From: DATHAP01 sp963762865
GTDB taxonomy: Bacteria; Actinomycetota; Actinomycetes; JACCUZ01
NCBI GenBank assembly: GCA_963762865.1
Contig: CAVXNC010000014.1
Coordinates: forward strand, 1 to 64,000
Length of the DNA: 64,000 nucleotides
Direction of reading: 5' to 3'
Positions 30,945 to 39,428 of the stretch are shown one piece after another. The translations under genes were made by a program, and so were the position numbers. Each line of letters begins with the position of its first letter. Within the stretch, counting starts at the first letter, position 1. The notes under the pieces are model-generated. The model was not told the DNA's origin. It saw nothing but the letters and a program-made list of their open reading frames with translations, and did no database searches.

Positions 30945-31643
30945 TCAGGCGGGCAGCCAGGTCGCGACCAGGTAGCCGACGCCGTAGGGCGCCGCGTCGT
31001 AGGTGACCTCGCCGCGCCACGCCGTGCCCGCGGCCGCGCCGGCGAGCACCTGCCACGCGGCCCGGCCCTGCACCAGAAGGTCCTCGGCCAGCACGACGTC
31101 CAGGTCCGCCAGGGCGCCGGGGTCGGCCGCGGCCAGCGCCGCCGAGACGGACGCGTCGAAGGGCTCGGCCCGGTCGTCGAGGTAGCCCGGCTTGGGTGTC
31201 CGCCGACCCGTGCCGTCGCCCATGACGAGCATCCCGACCCGTGGCGCGCGGTCCGCGAGGGCGGCACCGATCTCGACGCAGCGGTCCCGCGCGGCGTCGG
31301 CGGCCACCCCGAAGAGCAGCCCGCCGGCGGCACCGGCGCGGTCCAGCAGCCAGCGCCCGAGGGTCAGCGGGAGCGGCAGGGTCGGCTCGCCGTCTCCGGC
31401 GAGGATCCCCAGGTGGCGGTCGTCGAGGCCGTACGCCCTCAGCGACCCCCACGCCCCCGCCGGGAAGGGACCCATCCGGTCCGCCGCCCCGACCACGACC
31501 ACCAGGTCCGGCTGCGCGGCGAGCAGCACCGCCACGGCCGCGTCGCAGGCGGCTCGCAGGTCGTCGGTCTCCGCCGTGGCGCCGGCCGCGACACCGGGGA
31601 CGAGCAGCGGCGGGTGCGGGCACACCGCGGCAGCGACCAGCAC
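30945..31643 (-). CDS. Class III extradiol dioxygenase-like protein (Rv2728c-type)
   Basis: A 232-aa cytoplasmic protein with the LigB-like fold (VAAAVCPHPPLLVPGVA at the N-terminus, LVVVVGAADRMGPFP, RVGMLVMGDGTGRR, VLAEDLLVQGRAAWQVLAG). Genes of this kind sit beside miaA across actinobacteria (Rv2728c in M. tuberculosis). Ring-cleaving activity has not been established for this subgroup and the substrate is unknown. The GTG start has TACGGT 6 nt upstream. It diverges from the LuxR-type regulator, with the two -10 hexamers only 28 bp apart. Confidence 0.8.
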   Translation of the reverse strand: MLVAAAVCPHPPLLVPGVAAGATAETDDLRAACDAAVAVLLAAQPDLVVVVGAADRMGPFPAGAWGSLRAYGLDDRHLGILAGDGEPTLPLPLTLGRWLLDRAGAAGGLLFGVAADAARDRCVEIGAALADRAPRVGMLVMGDGTGRRTPKPGYLDDRAEPFDASVSAALAAADPGALADLDVVLAEDLLVQGRAAWQVLAGAAAGTAWRGEVTYDAAPYGVGYLVATWLPA

Positions 31644-31649
31644 CGGGCC

Positions 31650-31689
31650 ACCGTAACGACGTCCGGCGGCCGACCTGCGCCACTAGCCT
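31650..31689. promoter_or_regulatory. Back-to-back leaderless promoters
   Basis: TACGGT on the minus strand (31650-31655) ends 6 nt before the GTG of the dioxygenase-like gene. TAGCCT on the plus strand (31684-31689) ends 6 nt before the GTG of the regulator. The two promoters share one 52-bp gap, so their RNA polymerase footprints overlap. Confidence 0.55.
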
Positions 31690-31695
31690 CCGGGC

Positions 31696-34512
31696 GTGGA
31701 CCGGACATCGGCGACCGAGACGGCAGGTCACGCCGTCGAGGTGGTGGGCCGTGAGAGCGAGCTCGCCGACGTCGGCGAGCTGCTCGGCGCGCGGCCCGAC
31801 GAGGGGATGCGGGTCCTGGTCGTCACCGGGCCGCCGGGCAGCGGCAAGTCCACCCTGGTCGACGCCGCGCTCAGGCGAGCCGCCGACCTGGCGGTGCCGG
31901 TGCTGCTGGCGCGCCCTCGGGAGCCGGAGCGACTGCTCGCCTTCAACGTCCTCGCGGACCTGCTCGAGAGCCTCCCCGACCGCCTCGACGACACTGACCG
32001 TTCCGGGCTGCCCGCCCCGCAACGGGCGGCGCTGCGGCACGCCGTGGGTCTCGACCTCCCGCCGGCCGGTGCGGAGACCGACCCGCGGCTGGTCGCGGCG
32101 GCGCTGCGTAACGTCCTCGCCTCGGCGGCTTCGGCCGGCCGGGTCCTGGTCGTCCTCGACGACGCGCACTGGGCGGACGCGAGCAGCCTGCTCGTGCTGC
32201 CGCACGCGCTGCACCGCGCTCGGGATGCTGCGATCTCGGTGCTCGTCGCGACCCGCCCGCAGCCCGGCGCCGACCTCTGGCCGGGCGGCGACGGCCGCGC
32301 CGACATCGACCTCGGTCCGTTGACCGAGGCCGCGGTCTTCCACCTGGTGCGCTCCCGGCTCGGCCGCACCCTCGGCCGCGGCGACCTCCGTCGCATCGTG
32401 GCCGTCTCCGGCGGCAACCCGATGTACGCCCTCGAGCTGGCCGGGCTCGGGGACGCCGGCGGCCGCATGCTCTCGCCCACCCTCGAGGGTCTGGTCGCCG
32501 GCTCGGTGCGTGGCCTGCCGACACCGACCCGGCGCCTGCTGGTGGCCGCCGCCCTGGCCCACGACCCGCGGCTCGACGTCGTCGGCCTGGCTGCCGGGCT
32601 GGCCACCGCTGGGGCGGACACGTCGGCAGTCGACGCCGCCGTCCTGGCCGCGTCGCCGGTCGCGACCGTCGAGGGCGGGCGGCTGCGGTTCCGCCACCCG
32701 CTGCACTCGGCGGCCGTGGTGGGCGACACCGCACCGGAGGACCTGCGCGCGGTCCATGCCCGGCTCGCGGAGCTGGAGACCGGTGACGAGGTGACTGCAC
32801 GGCACCTGGCCATGGCCGCCACCGGCCCCGACCCGGTCATCGCGCAGCGGCTGTCGGTGGCCGCCGGCCAGGCCCGGGGCCGCGGCGCCCGCGCGGCAGC
32901 CCGGGACCTGGCCACTCTCGCCGTCGCAGCCACCCCGCCTGACGACCCGGCCGGGCCGGGCCGGAGACTCGAGCTCGCCGGCTGGGCGCTGCACGACGGC
33001 GACCCGCAGACCTGCGCGGAGCTGGCCGGTCCGCTGGCCGCGGGCGACGGACCAGTCGCCGCGCGGGCGCACGTGCTGCTCGCCGCGCGGGCGGCGATGG
33101 CGGACAGCGTCGACCAGGTCGCCCACCACAGCCAGGCCGCCCTCACTGCCGCCGACGGCGACCCCCTGCTGCGGGCCGCTGCTCTGGTCGCCTGGGCCGA
33201 CGGCGCGCCGCGCATGGACGAGATGGCCGAGCACGCCCGCTCCGCGCTGGCCGAGCTGGACACCGCCGGCGCCACCGACGAGGTCGAGGGGCTCCGGGCC
33301 CGCGCCCTGGCGCTGGCGGCGCTTGCCGACGTGATGCGCGGGGCCGCCGGCTCGCCGGACGAGCTGGCGGCCGCCGCGGCGCTCGAAGCGCGCTTCCCGC
33401 CGGACCTGGTCGTGACCGGCGCCCGCTTCGCCCAGGCGCAGCAGCTGCTCTTCTCCTCGCGGCTGGAGGCCAGCCGGGAACTCTTCACGACCTTGCTGGC
33501 CGAGGCGCGCACCCGCGGCGACGAGCTGTCCGAACCATACATCCTGCTCAACCTCGGCCACCTCGAGCAGCGCGCCGGGCGACTGGACCGCAGCGGCCGG
33601 TTGGCCCGTGAGGCGCTGGCCCTCGCCGAGGTCACCGGCAGTATCCCGGCGAGGGCGCTGGCGGAGCTCCAGGTCGCCAACGACGAGGCGCGGGCGGGCG
33701 ACTGGGCGGCCAGCAAGGAGCGCCTCCGGGTCTCGACGGTGTTGACGGACGAGATCGGCGACCCCTGGCTCCTGGGCATCGCCTCGACGATCCTGGGCCA
33801 GCTCCTGAGCACCCAGGGCGACCATGCCGGCGCTGTGGACGCATTGCGTACCGCGGCGCAGCACGCCGACCGCGCCGGCCTCGCCGACCCCGGCTGGGCG
33901 CCGTGCCCCGGCGAGCTGGTCGAGTCACTGCTGGCCCTGGGACGCGACGACGAGGCCGAGGTCGAGCTGGCCCAGCTCGCCGCCGCAGGGGCCGGTCTCG
34001 ACCGGCCCCACCTGGCGGCGGTGCTCCCCCGGCTCGAGGCACAGCTGCGGGCCGCACGCTCCGGGCCGGACAAGGAGGCACGCGACCTGGCGCTGGCCGC
34101 GGTCGCCGCCCACGAGGACCTGGGCACCACGTTCGAGCTCGGCCGCAGCCTGCTCGTGGCGGGCCGGCTGCACCGGCGAGCCAAGCAGAAGCGGGCCGCC
34201 CACGAGCTGCTCAGCCGGGCGGTCGAGGTCCTCGCTGCGGCTCCGGCGCCGGTCTGGGCAGACCGGGCGCGCGAGGAGCTGCGCCGCGTCGGCCTGCGTC
34301 CCTCCGCGCCGGGCGGCCTGACCGTCACCGAGGCCAGGGTCGCCGCGCTCGCGGCGGCCGGCCGCACCAACCGCGAGATCGCCGCCGAGGTGTTCGCCAG
34401 CCCCAAGACCGTCGAGGCGGTGCTCGGTCGGGTCTACCGCAAGCTCGGTGTCCGGTCGCGCGTCGAGCTGGTCACGGCGCTGGCCACCATGCCGGGCGGC
34501 GCCAGCACCTAA
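31696..34512 (+). CDS. Large ATP-binding LuxR-family regulator (LAL type)
   Basis: A 938-aa transcription activator. An N-terminal NTPase module carries Walker A (VVTGPPGSGKSTLVDAAL, residues ~38-50) and Walker B-like VLVVLDDAHWAD. A long alpha-helical TPR-like middle spans ~350-860. A C-terminal LuxR helix-turn-helix follows (LTVTEARVAALAAAGRTNRE, then KTVEAVLGRVYRKLGVRSR). Such proteins usually switch on local catabolic or secondary-metabolism genes. The adjacent secreted-protein genes at 34595-36306 are the natural candidates, but this is inference. Confidence 0.93.
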   Translation: MDRTSATETAGHAVEVVGRESELADVGELLGARPDEGMRVLVVTGPPGSGKSTLVDAALRRAADLAVPVLLARPREPERLLAFNVLADLLESLPDRLDDTDRSGLPAPQRAALRHAVGLDLPPAGAETDPRLVAAALRNVLASAASAGRVLVVLDDAHWADASSLLVLPHALHRARDAAISVLVATRPQPGADLWPGGDGRADIDLGPLTEAAVFHLVRSRLGRTLGRGDLRRIVAVSGGNPMYALELAGLGDAGGRMLSPTLEGLVAGSVRGLPTPTRRLLVAAALAHDPRLDVVGLAAGLATAGADTSAVDAAVLAASPVATVEGGRLRFRHPLHSAAVVGDTAPEDLRAVHARLAELETGDEVTARHLAMAATGPDPVIAQRLSVAAGQARGRGARAAARDLATLAVAATPPDDPAGPGRRLELAGWALHDGDPQTCAELAGPLAAGDGPVAARAHVLLAARAAMADSVDQVAHHSQAALTAADGDPLLRAAALVAWADGAPRMDEMAEHARSALAELDTAGATDEVEGLRARALALAALADVMRGAAGSPDELAAAAALEARFPPDLVVTGARFAQAQQLLFSSRLEASRELFTTLLAEARTRGDELSEPYILLNLGHLEQRAGRLDRSGRLAREALALAEVTGSIPARALAELQVANDEARAGDWAASKERLRVSTVLTDEIGDPWLLGIASTILGQLLSTQGDHAGAVDALRTAAQHADRAGLADPGWAPCPGELVESLLALGRDDEAEVELAQLAAAGAGLDRPHLAAVLPRLEAQLRAARSGPDKEARDLALAAVAAHEDLGTTFELGRSLLVAGRLHRRAKQKRAAHELLSRAVEVLAAAPAPVWADRAREELRRVGLRPSAPGGLTVTEARVAALAAAGRTNREIAAEVFASPKTVEAVLGRVYRKLGVRSRVELVTALATMPGGAST

Positions 34513-34594
34513 CCGCCTGCCCGGCGCACCCGGCCCCACTGATCGAGGGTGTTCCCGGTTACGGCGCGGGGTGGCCGCCGAGCAGGGTCGACCC

Positions 34595-34888
34595 GTGCAG
34601 ATCCCCGCTCTCACCAGCGCACCGCTGTGGCTCTCCGAGCACTACTGGCCGGACCTGGCCGACGGCCTGGTCCTCACCCAGACGCAGCGCACCGCGATGG
34701 TCGGGCGGCCCGTCCGCTGGCTGGCGACCATCGTCGTCCCCGGCCAGCAGACCGCGTTCGGGCTCTTCACCGGACCGTCGTCGCGGGACGTCGAGCGGGC
34801 GCTGCTCGCCGCCGGCCCAGGCGTCGACCGGGTGAGCGCCGCCTGGCGCGTCACCGCCGACGACCACGAGCTCCCCAGGAGGAACTGA
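34595..34888 (+). CDS. Small hypothetical protein (97 aa)
   Basis: I do not recognise this protein. It starts with VQIPALTSAPLWLSEHYWPD and has a compact mixed composition with one FGLFTGPSSRDVERALLAAG segment, suggesting a small ferredoxin-like or ABM-like fold. There is no signal peptide. The next gene starts 1 bp after its stop, and that gene's AGGAGG lies inside this reading frame, which supports a shared transcript. The GTG at 34595 is chosen because the longer frame overlaps the regulator. Confidence 0.6.
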   Translation: MQIPALTSAPLWLSEHYWPDLADGLVLTQTQRTAMVGRPVRWLATIVVPGQQTAFGLFTGPSSRDVERALLAAGPGVDRVSAAWRVTADDHELPRRN

Positions 34889-34889
34889 C

Positions 34890-35477
34890 ATGACCGACCA
34901 CTCCGGCCACACCGACCAGACCGACCAGACCCCGACCGACGGGCCGGCCAGGGCAACGCATCCTCGCCGGCGCCAGACCCAGCTCGCCGCGGCGGTGGCC
35001 GGTGCGGCCGCACTCGTCGGGACAGCCGTCCTCACGACCTCGCCGACGGCCAGCGCGACGGCGTACTCCCAGGACCTGAAGTCGGTCCGCGTGGCGACCG
35101 CCCGCTTCCACTCCCCCGAGCAGGCGCTGCGCGCCGGCTACCTCGCGTCACCGGAGTGCGTCGCGGCTCCGTTCGGCGGGATGGGCTTCCACTACGAGAA
35201 CCCGGCGCTGATGGCTGACCCCGCCGTCGACGCCGCGAATCCGGAGATCCTGCTCTACGCGCCGGGCGCGGACGGAGAGCTCGAGCTCGTCGGCGTCGAG
35301 TACTTCCGCAACGCGAGCGACGGCGCGATGGCGCCGACGCTCTACGGCCACACCTTCGAGGGTCCGATGGACGGACACCACCCCGGCATGGGGTCGCACT
35401 ACGACCTGCACGTGTGGGTCTGGCAGGCCAACCCGTCCGGGACCTTCGCGCAGTTCAACCCCGACGTCAGCTGCTGA
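34890..35477 (+). CDS. Secreted protein of unknown function
   Basis: A 195-aa protein. After a polar N-terminus there is a signal sequence (QTQLAAAVAGAAALVGTAVL, ending ASA). The mature part has conserved-looking blocks: GYLASPECVAAPFGGMGFHY, EILLYAPGADGELELVGVEY, FEGPMDGHHPGM and YDLHVWVWQANPSGTF. I know this pattern from uncharacterised secreted actinobacterial proteins, with no assigned activity. The His/Asp/Glu-rich motifs could bind metal. Strong AGGAGG ribosome site. It sits between the small hypothetical gene and the protease gene. Confidence 0.75.
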   Translation: MTDHSGHTDQTDQTPTDGPARATHPRRRQTQLAAAVAGAAALVGTAVLTTSPTASATAYSQDLKSVRVATARFHSPEQALRAGYLASPECVAAPFGGMGFHYENPALMADPAVDAANPEILLYAPGADGELELVGVEYFRNASDGAMAPTLYGHTFEGPMDGHHPGMGSHYDLHVWVWQANPSGTFAQFNPDVSC

Positions 35478-35486
35478 GGAGGAAGG

Positions 35487-36306
35487 ATGCACCGCACACT
35501 CGTCGCGACGGCCACGATGCTCGCCACGGCCGTCACCGCGCTCGTCACCACCGTGGGTCTCGCGGCCCCCGGCAACGCCATCATCGGCGGGCAGCCGGAC
35601 ACGACGCACAGCAACGTGGGTGTCCTGCTGCCCACTGCCGCAATGCCCGGTGGCGCGCTGGTGCGGCGTGACCCCGGTGGCGCCGAACGTCGTCGTCCTC
35701 GCCGGTCACTGCGCCGCCCTCCGCCTGGCCAACTTCGGCGAGACCGAGGGCGACATCACCTTCGACCCGCGCTTCCTCGACTCGCTCGGCGACAGGGAGA
35801 GCGGCTGGGCCTACACGGGCAGCTACCCGACCTACCACGGCACCCTCGCGGCCCACCCGCTGTACAACCCGCACAGCTCCGGCTACGACGTCGCCGTCAT
35901 GGTGCTGGACGAGCCGGTCACCGGGTTCGACATCGAGGCGCTGCCTGCGGCCGGGCTGCTCGACGACCTCAAGGCGGCCGGTTCTCTCCGGGAGCAGTCG
36001 ATGACCGTCGTCGGCTACGGCACCACCGCTCGGCTGCCCAGCAACGTCTACGTCGGCGGCGGCTACCGGCAGTACGCCGAGCAGACCCTGCAGTCACTCG
36101 GCAACGCCATCGTGAAGCACCAGAGCGACGGCGGCGCAACGTGCGCCTACGACTCCGGATCACCGCTGTTCGTCGGCGACCAGCTGGTGGGCGTGCTGAG
36201 CGCGGGCGACGCCGCCTGCTCGAGCCTGAGCGTCTCCGCACGGCTGGACGTGCCCGCGGTGCGGTCCTGGCTGCTCGAGCAGGTCGCGGGGACGGGCACC
36301 ACCTGA
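35487..36306 (+). CDS. Secreted trypsin-like (S1) serine protease, frameshifted
   Basis: The signal peptide (TAVTALVTTVGLAAPGNA) leads straight into IIGGQPD, the activated N-terminus of S1 proteases. Between about 35635 and 35665 the frame shifts, and the rest reads NVVVLAGHCAAL (catalytic His), GYDVAVMVLDEPV (Asp) and TCAYDSGSPLFVGDQLVGVL (Ser). The whole triad is therefore present. A GAGGAGGAAGG ribosome site precedes the ATG. The single shift with intact flanks suggests an assembly error. It would be an exported protease, cotranscribed with the preceding secreted protein. Confidence 0.82.
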
Positions 36307-36328
36307 CCGCACGCGCGGTCGGCACGGA

Positions 36329-36370
36329 AGGCCGACGGTCGGCGCCGGAGGGGACGCCGACCGTCGGCCT
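36329..36370. terminator. Strong bidirectional hairpin terminator
   Basis: A perfect 16-bp stem with a 10-nt loop (36345-36354) lies between the convergent protease and haloperoxidase genes. It is the longest perfect hairpin I found in the window. Confidence 0.85.
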
Positions 36371-36388
36371 GCTGCACGTGCCTGCGCG

Positions 36389-37654
36389 TCAGTGAGCCGT
36401 CCTCAGGAAGTAGTGCTTCCCGACCTCACGCGCGATCCGCGGGTAGTGCTTCGCGGTCTCCTCCATCGTCGTCCGGTAGTGCAGACCGCCCCAGACCCGC
36501 GCGTCCGCGACCTCGGTGACGAGGTCGTCGAGCCGCTCGTACGTCCGGCTGGTGCCGACCACGGTGCTGGTGATCGTCAGCTCGACGTGCTTCGTCTGGA
36601 AGTAGCCGCGCAGCGCCTCGGTGACGGCGGCCGTGAAGCAGGCGTGCCCGGACGGGTACTCCGGATGGTTGCCGGTGACGAGCGGCGTCCACGAGGAGTC
36701 GGCTGTCGTGCCCGCGTTGCCGTCGGTGTCGGCGCGCTGGATCGCGTGGTTCGGCCGCCAGAACATGTAGTGGAACTTGGCGTCCCAGCAGGCGATCATC
36801 GTGTCCGCGGCTGCCACGTGCACATAACCGAGGAGCCGGGCTGACTCGGAGACGTCGAGCCCGCGCTCCTCGACGAGGCCGCGCAGTGCCCGGCTGTACT
36901 GCACGAACGTCTGGTCGGTGTAGAAGCGGACCGTCTCCGTCTGCTTGTCGGTGCGCTCGGAGCCCGTTGCCCGGCCGAGGTCCGTCAGCTCGCGTACGTC
37001 CGCCGCGTACTTCTTGCCGGTCAAGGCGTAGGGCTCACGCGGCCGGTGGTCGCTCGGTGAGTCGTAGGTGAACGGCCGTACGAACGGCAGCTTCGTGTCC
37101 ACCGGCGCCGTGGCGGCGATGGGCTCGAAGACCCCCGGGCCGGGCGTCGGCTGCACGTACGCAACCACGTCGTCGTAGCGGTCGCCGTGCCGCGCGGCGA
37201 GCATGCCAGCGGCTGCAGCCGCACCGGCCGCCGAGCCGGCAGCCTTGGCCGGGCCGGCCGGAATGCCCGCGACGTACGTGTCGAACGCCGTCTGCACGGC
37301 TCCTGATTGGCCCGGCACTCGTGCGACCAGGACGTCCCTCGCCGCCTGGGCGACTGCAGCCTCGACCGAGGCGCCGGGAGCCGCGTTCACATCGGTGACG
37401 AACGGCTCGAGCCTCGGATCGACCGCTGCCACGGCGTCGTAGATGGCGCCGTGCACCATGCCGCCGAGGACACTGCTGCTGGCCGGTGGCCGCCCGGCCG
37501 CGATCGCGGTCTCGGCCACAGCGCTCCAGTGCAGCACTGGGTTGGGGCCGGTATCGGCCGACGTCACAGCCGGTCGCGCGAGTGTCACGACCGGGACAAG
37601 GGTCACGGCCGCGAGCAGACCGATCGCACGCCGTCTGGGCATGGCAAAGCTCAT
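36389..37654 (-). CDS. Secreted vanadium-dependent haloperoxidase (PAP2 superfamily)
   Basis: A 421-aa exported protein. The signal peptide has a Tat-like PRRRAIGLLAAVTLVPVVTL. The vanadate or phosphate pocket can be read off: Lys and Arg seven apart in DAKFHYMFWRPNHAI (the K353/R360 spacing of fungal vanadium chloroperoxidase), EYPSGHACFTAAV with the Ser-Gly-His triad, and ARVWGGLHYRTT with the last Arg and His. It oxidises halides or acts as an acid phosphatase; the sequence alone does not decide. The ATG at 37654 has GGAGGG 6 nt upstream. It converges on the protease across a strong hairpin. Confidence 0.9.
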   Translation of the reverse strand: MSFAMPRRRAIGLLAAVTLVPVVTLARPAVTSADTGPNPVLHWSAVAETAIAAGRPPASSSVLGGMVHGAIYDAVAAVDPRLEPFVTDVNAAPGASVEAAVAQAARDVLVARVPGQSGAVQTAFDTYVAGIPAGPAKAAGSAAGAAAAAGMLAARHGDRYDDVVAYVQPTPGPGVFEPIAATAPVDTKLPFVRPFTYDSPSDHRPREPYALTGKKYAADVRELTDLGRATGSERTDKQTETVRFYTDQTFVQYSRALRGLVEERGLDVSESARLLGYVHVAAADTMIACWDAKFHYMFWRPNHAIQRADTDGNAGTTADSSWTPLVTGNHPEYPSGHACFTAAVTEALRGYFQTKHVELTITSTVVGTSRTYERLDDLVTEVADARVWGGLHYRTTMEETAKHYPRIAREVGKHYFLRTAH

Positions 37655-37872
37655 GAGATGTCCCTCCACCGGACTCGGTCCGTCTGCCGTCCGACAGTCG
37701 GCGGATCGTCGACGGACTCCTTGCCTACAAGTCGTCTCCGGGCCGGAACGGTTGTCCGCCGCGCCGGATCGGTTTGGACCTTGCGCCGAGTTAGACGGCG
37801 TCTGATGTGCAAGGACGCAGTTGAGGGCGTGGAAGGTTGCACGGTCCCGCCCGTCGTCGACCGGCGAGGGTG

Positions 37873-39381
37873 CTACGAGCAGCTGCCGCCAGGCGCTGCG
37901 ACCGCCGGGACACCGACGGTGGGCATGCCGAGGAGGACCCCGGCGGGTGCGGGCGCGGTGCCGGTCCTGGCCGACCACGCGTCACCGGCACGAGTGCGTC
38001 GTACGCCCTCAGCCGGCCCGACCTGCGCCAGCAGGTGGTGCGGCGCCGCGTAGGTGACCCGGGCCGTCACCACGTCGCCGGGCCGTGGCAGATCCGAGAC
38101 CGGCGTGGAGTCCGAGAAGGCGACATGGACGAGCCGGTTGTCCTGCGCGCGGCCGGAGAGCCGGTGGGTGGCACCGTCCTTGCGGCCCTCCCCCTCGGCG
38201 ACGAGCACCTCGAGGTCGCGGCCGACCTGCCGCTTGTTCTCCGACCACGACACGTCGTCCTGCAGGGCGAGCAGCCGCTCGTACCGCTCCTGCACGACGG
38301 CCTTGGGCACCTGACCGTCGAGCTCCGCTGCCGGTGTCCCGGGTCGCTTGGAGTACTGGAAGGTGAAGGCGCTCGCGAAGCGCGCCGCCGCCACGACCTC
38401 GAGGGTCTGCTCGAAGTCGTCTTCGGTCTCGCCCGGGAAACCGACGATGACGTCCGTCGTGATCGCCGCGTCGGGCATCGCAGCGCGGACCCGGTCGATG
38501 ATGCCGAGGTAACGCTCCCGGCGGTAGGAGCGGCGCATCGCCTTGAGCACCCGGTCGGAGCCGGACTGCAGCGGCATGTGCAGCGAGTGCATGACGTTGG
38601 GCGTCTCGGCCATCGCGGTGATGACGTCGTCGGTGAAGTCCTTGGGGTGCGGCGAGGTGAAGCGCACCCGCTCGAGCCCGTCGATTGCGCCGCAGGCGCG
38701 CAGCAGCTTGCCGAAGGCCAGCCGGTCGCCGAACTCGACGCCGTAGGAGTTGACGTTCTGCCCGAGCAGCGTGACCTCGAGGACACCCTCGGCGACCAAG
38801 GCTTCTACCTCGGCGAGCACGTCACCTGGGCGGCGGTCCTTCTCGGTGCCACGCAGCGAGGGCACGATGCAGAACGTGCACGTGTTGTTGCAGCCGACGC
38901 TGACCGACACCCAGGCCGCGTAGGGCGACTCGCGCCGGGTCGGCAGCGTCGAGGGGAACACCTCGAGCGACTCGAGGATCTCGACCTGCGCCTCGTGGTT
39001 GTGCCGGGCGCGCTCGAGCAGCGCCGGAAGTGACCCGATGTTGTGGGTGCCGAAGACGACGTCCACCCACGGCGCTCGGCGGGTGATCTCGGCGCGGTCC
39101 TTCTGCGCGAGACAGCCACCGACGGCGATCTGCATCTCGGGTCGGACCTTCTTGGCGGGCGCCAGGTGACCGAGATTGCCGTAGAGCCGGTTGTCGGCGT
39201 TCTCGCGGACGGCGCAGGTGTTGAAGACCACGACGTCGGCCTCGCCCTCCGGCCCGTCGTGGCGGGCGTAGCCGGCGTCCTCCAGGAGGCCGGCCAGCCG
39301 CTCGGAGTCGTGGACGTTCATCTGGCACCCGTAGGTGCGGACCTCGTAGGTCCGGGGTGCGGGCTGAAGGGCAGCGGTCAT
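37873..39381 (-). CDS. miaB: tRNA-2-methylthio-N6-dimethylallyladenosine synthase
   Basis: Radical-SAM methylthiotransferase that modifies i6A37 of tRNA, acting after MiaA. The N-terminal domain has the three cluster cysteines (TYGCQMN, FNTCAVRENA, GGCLAQ). The radical-SAM motif is VGCNNTCTFCIVPSLRG. A C-terminal TRAM domain is followed by a ~50-residue extension ending APGGSCS. The ATG at 39381 gives 502 aa; an in-frame GTG at 39426 would cross into the divergent gene's leader. Confidence 0.97.
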   Translation of the reverse strand: MTAALQPAPRTYEVRTYGCQMNVHDSERLAGLLEDAGYARHDGPEGEADVVVFNTCAVRENADNRLYGNLGHLAPAKKVRPEMQIAVGGCLAQKDRAEITRRAPWVDVVFGTHNIGSLPALLERARHNHEAQVEILESLEVFPSTLPTRRESPYAAWVSVSVGCNNTCTFCIVPSLRGTEKDRRPGDVLAEVEALVAEGVLEVTLLGQNVNSYGVEFGDRLAFGKLLRACGAIDGLERVRFTSPHPKDFTDDVITAMAETPNVMHSLHMPLQSGSDRVLKAMRRSYRRERYLGIIDRVRAAMPDAAITTDVIVGFPGETEDDFEQTLEVVAAARFASAFTFQYSKRPGTPAAELDGQVPKAVVQERYERLLALQDDVSWSENKRQVGRDLEVLVAEGEGRKDGATHRLSGRAQDNRLVHVAFSDSTPVSDLPRPGDVVTARVTYAAPHHLLAQVGPAEGVRRTRAGDAWSARTGTAPAPAGVLLGMPTVGVPAVAAPGGSCS

Positions 39382-39428
39382 GGCGCCGTCCAGGGTACGG
39401 TGCGAAAGCCTGGCGAGAGGGGGCACCG

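Noticed and set aside
30649..33864. N-terminal extension of miaA to a 1394-residue frame
   Set aside because: Only the last ~322 residues resemble MiaA. The rest is antisense to the LuxR-type regulator and to two small genes.
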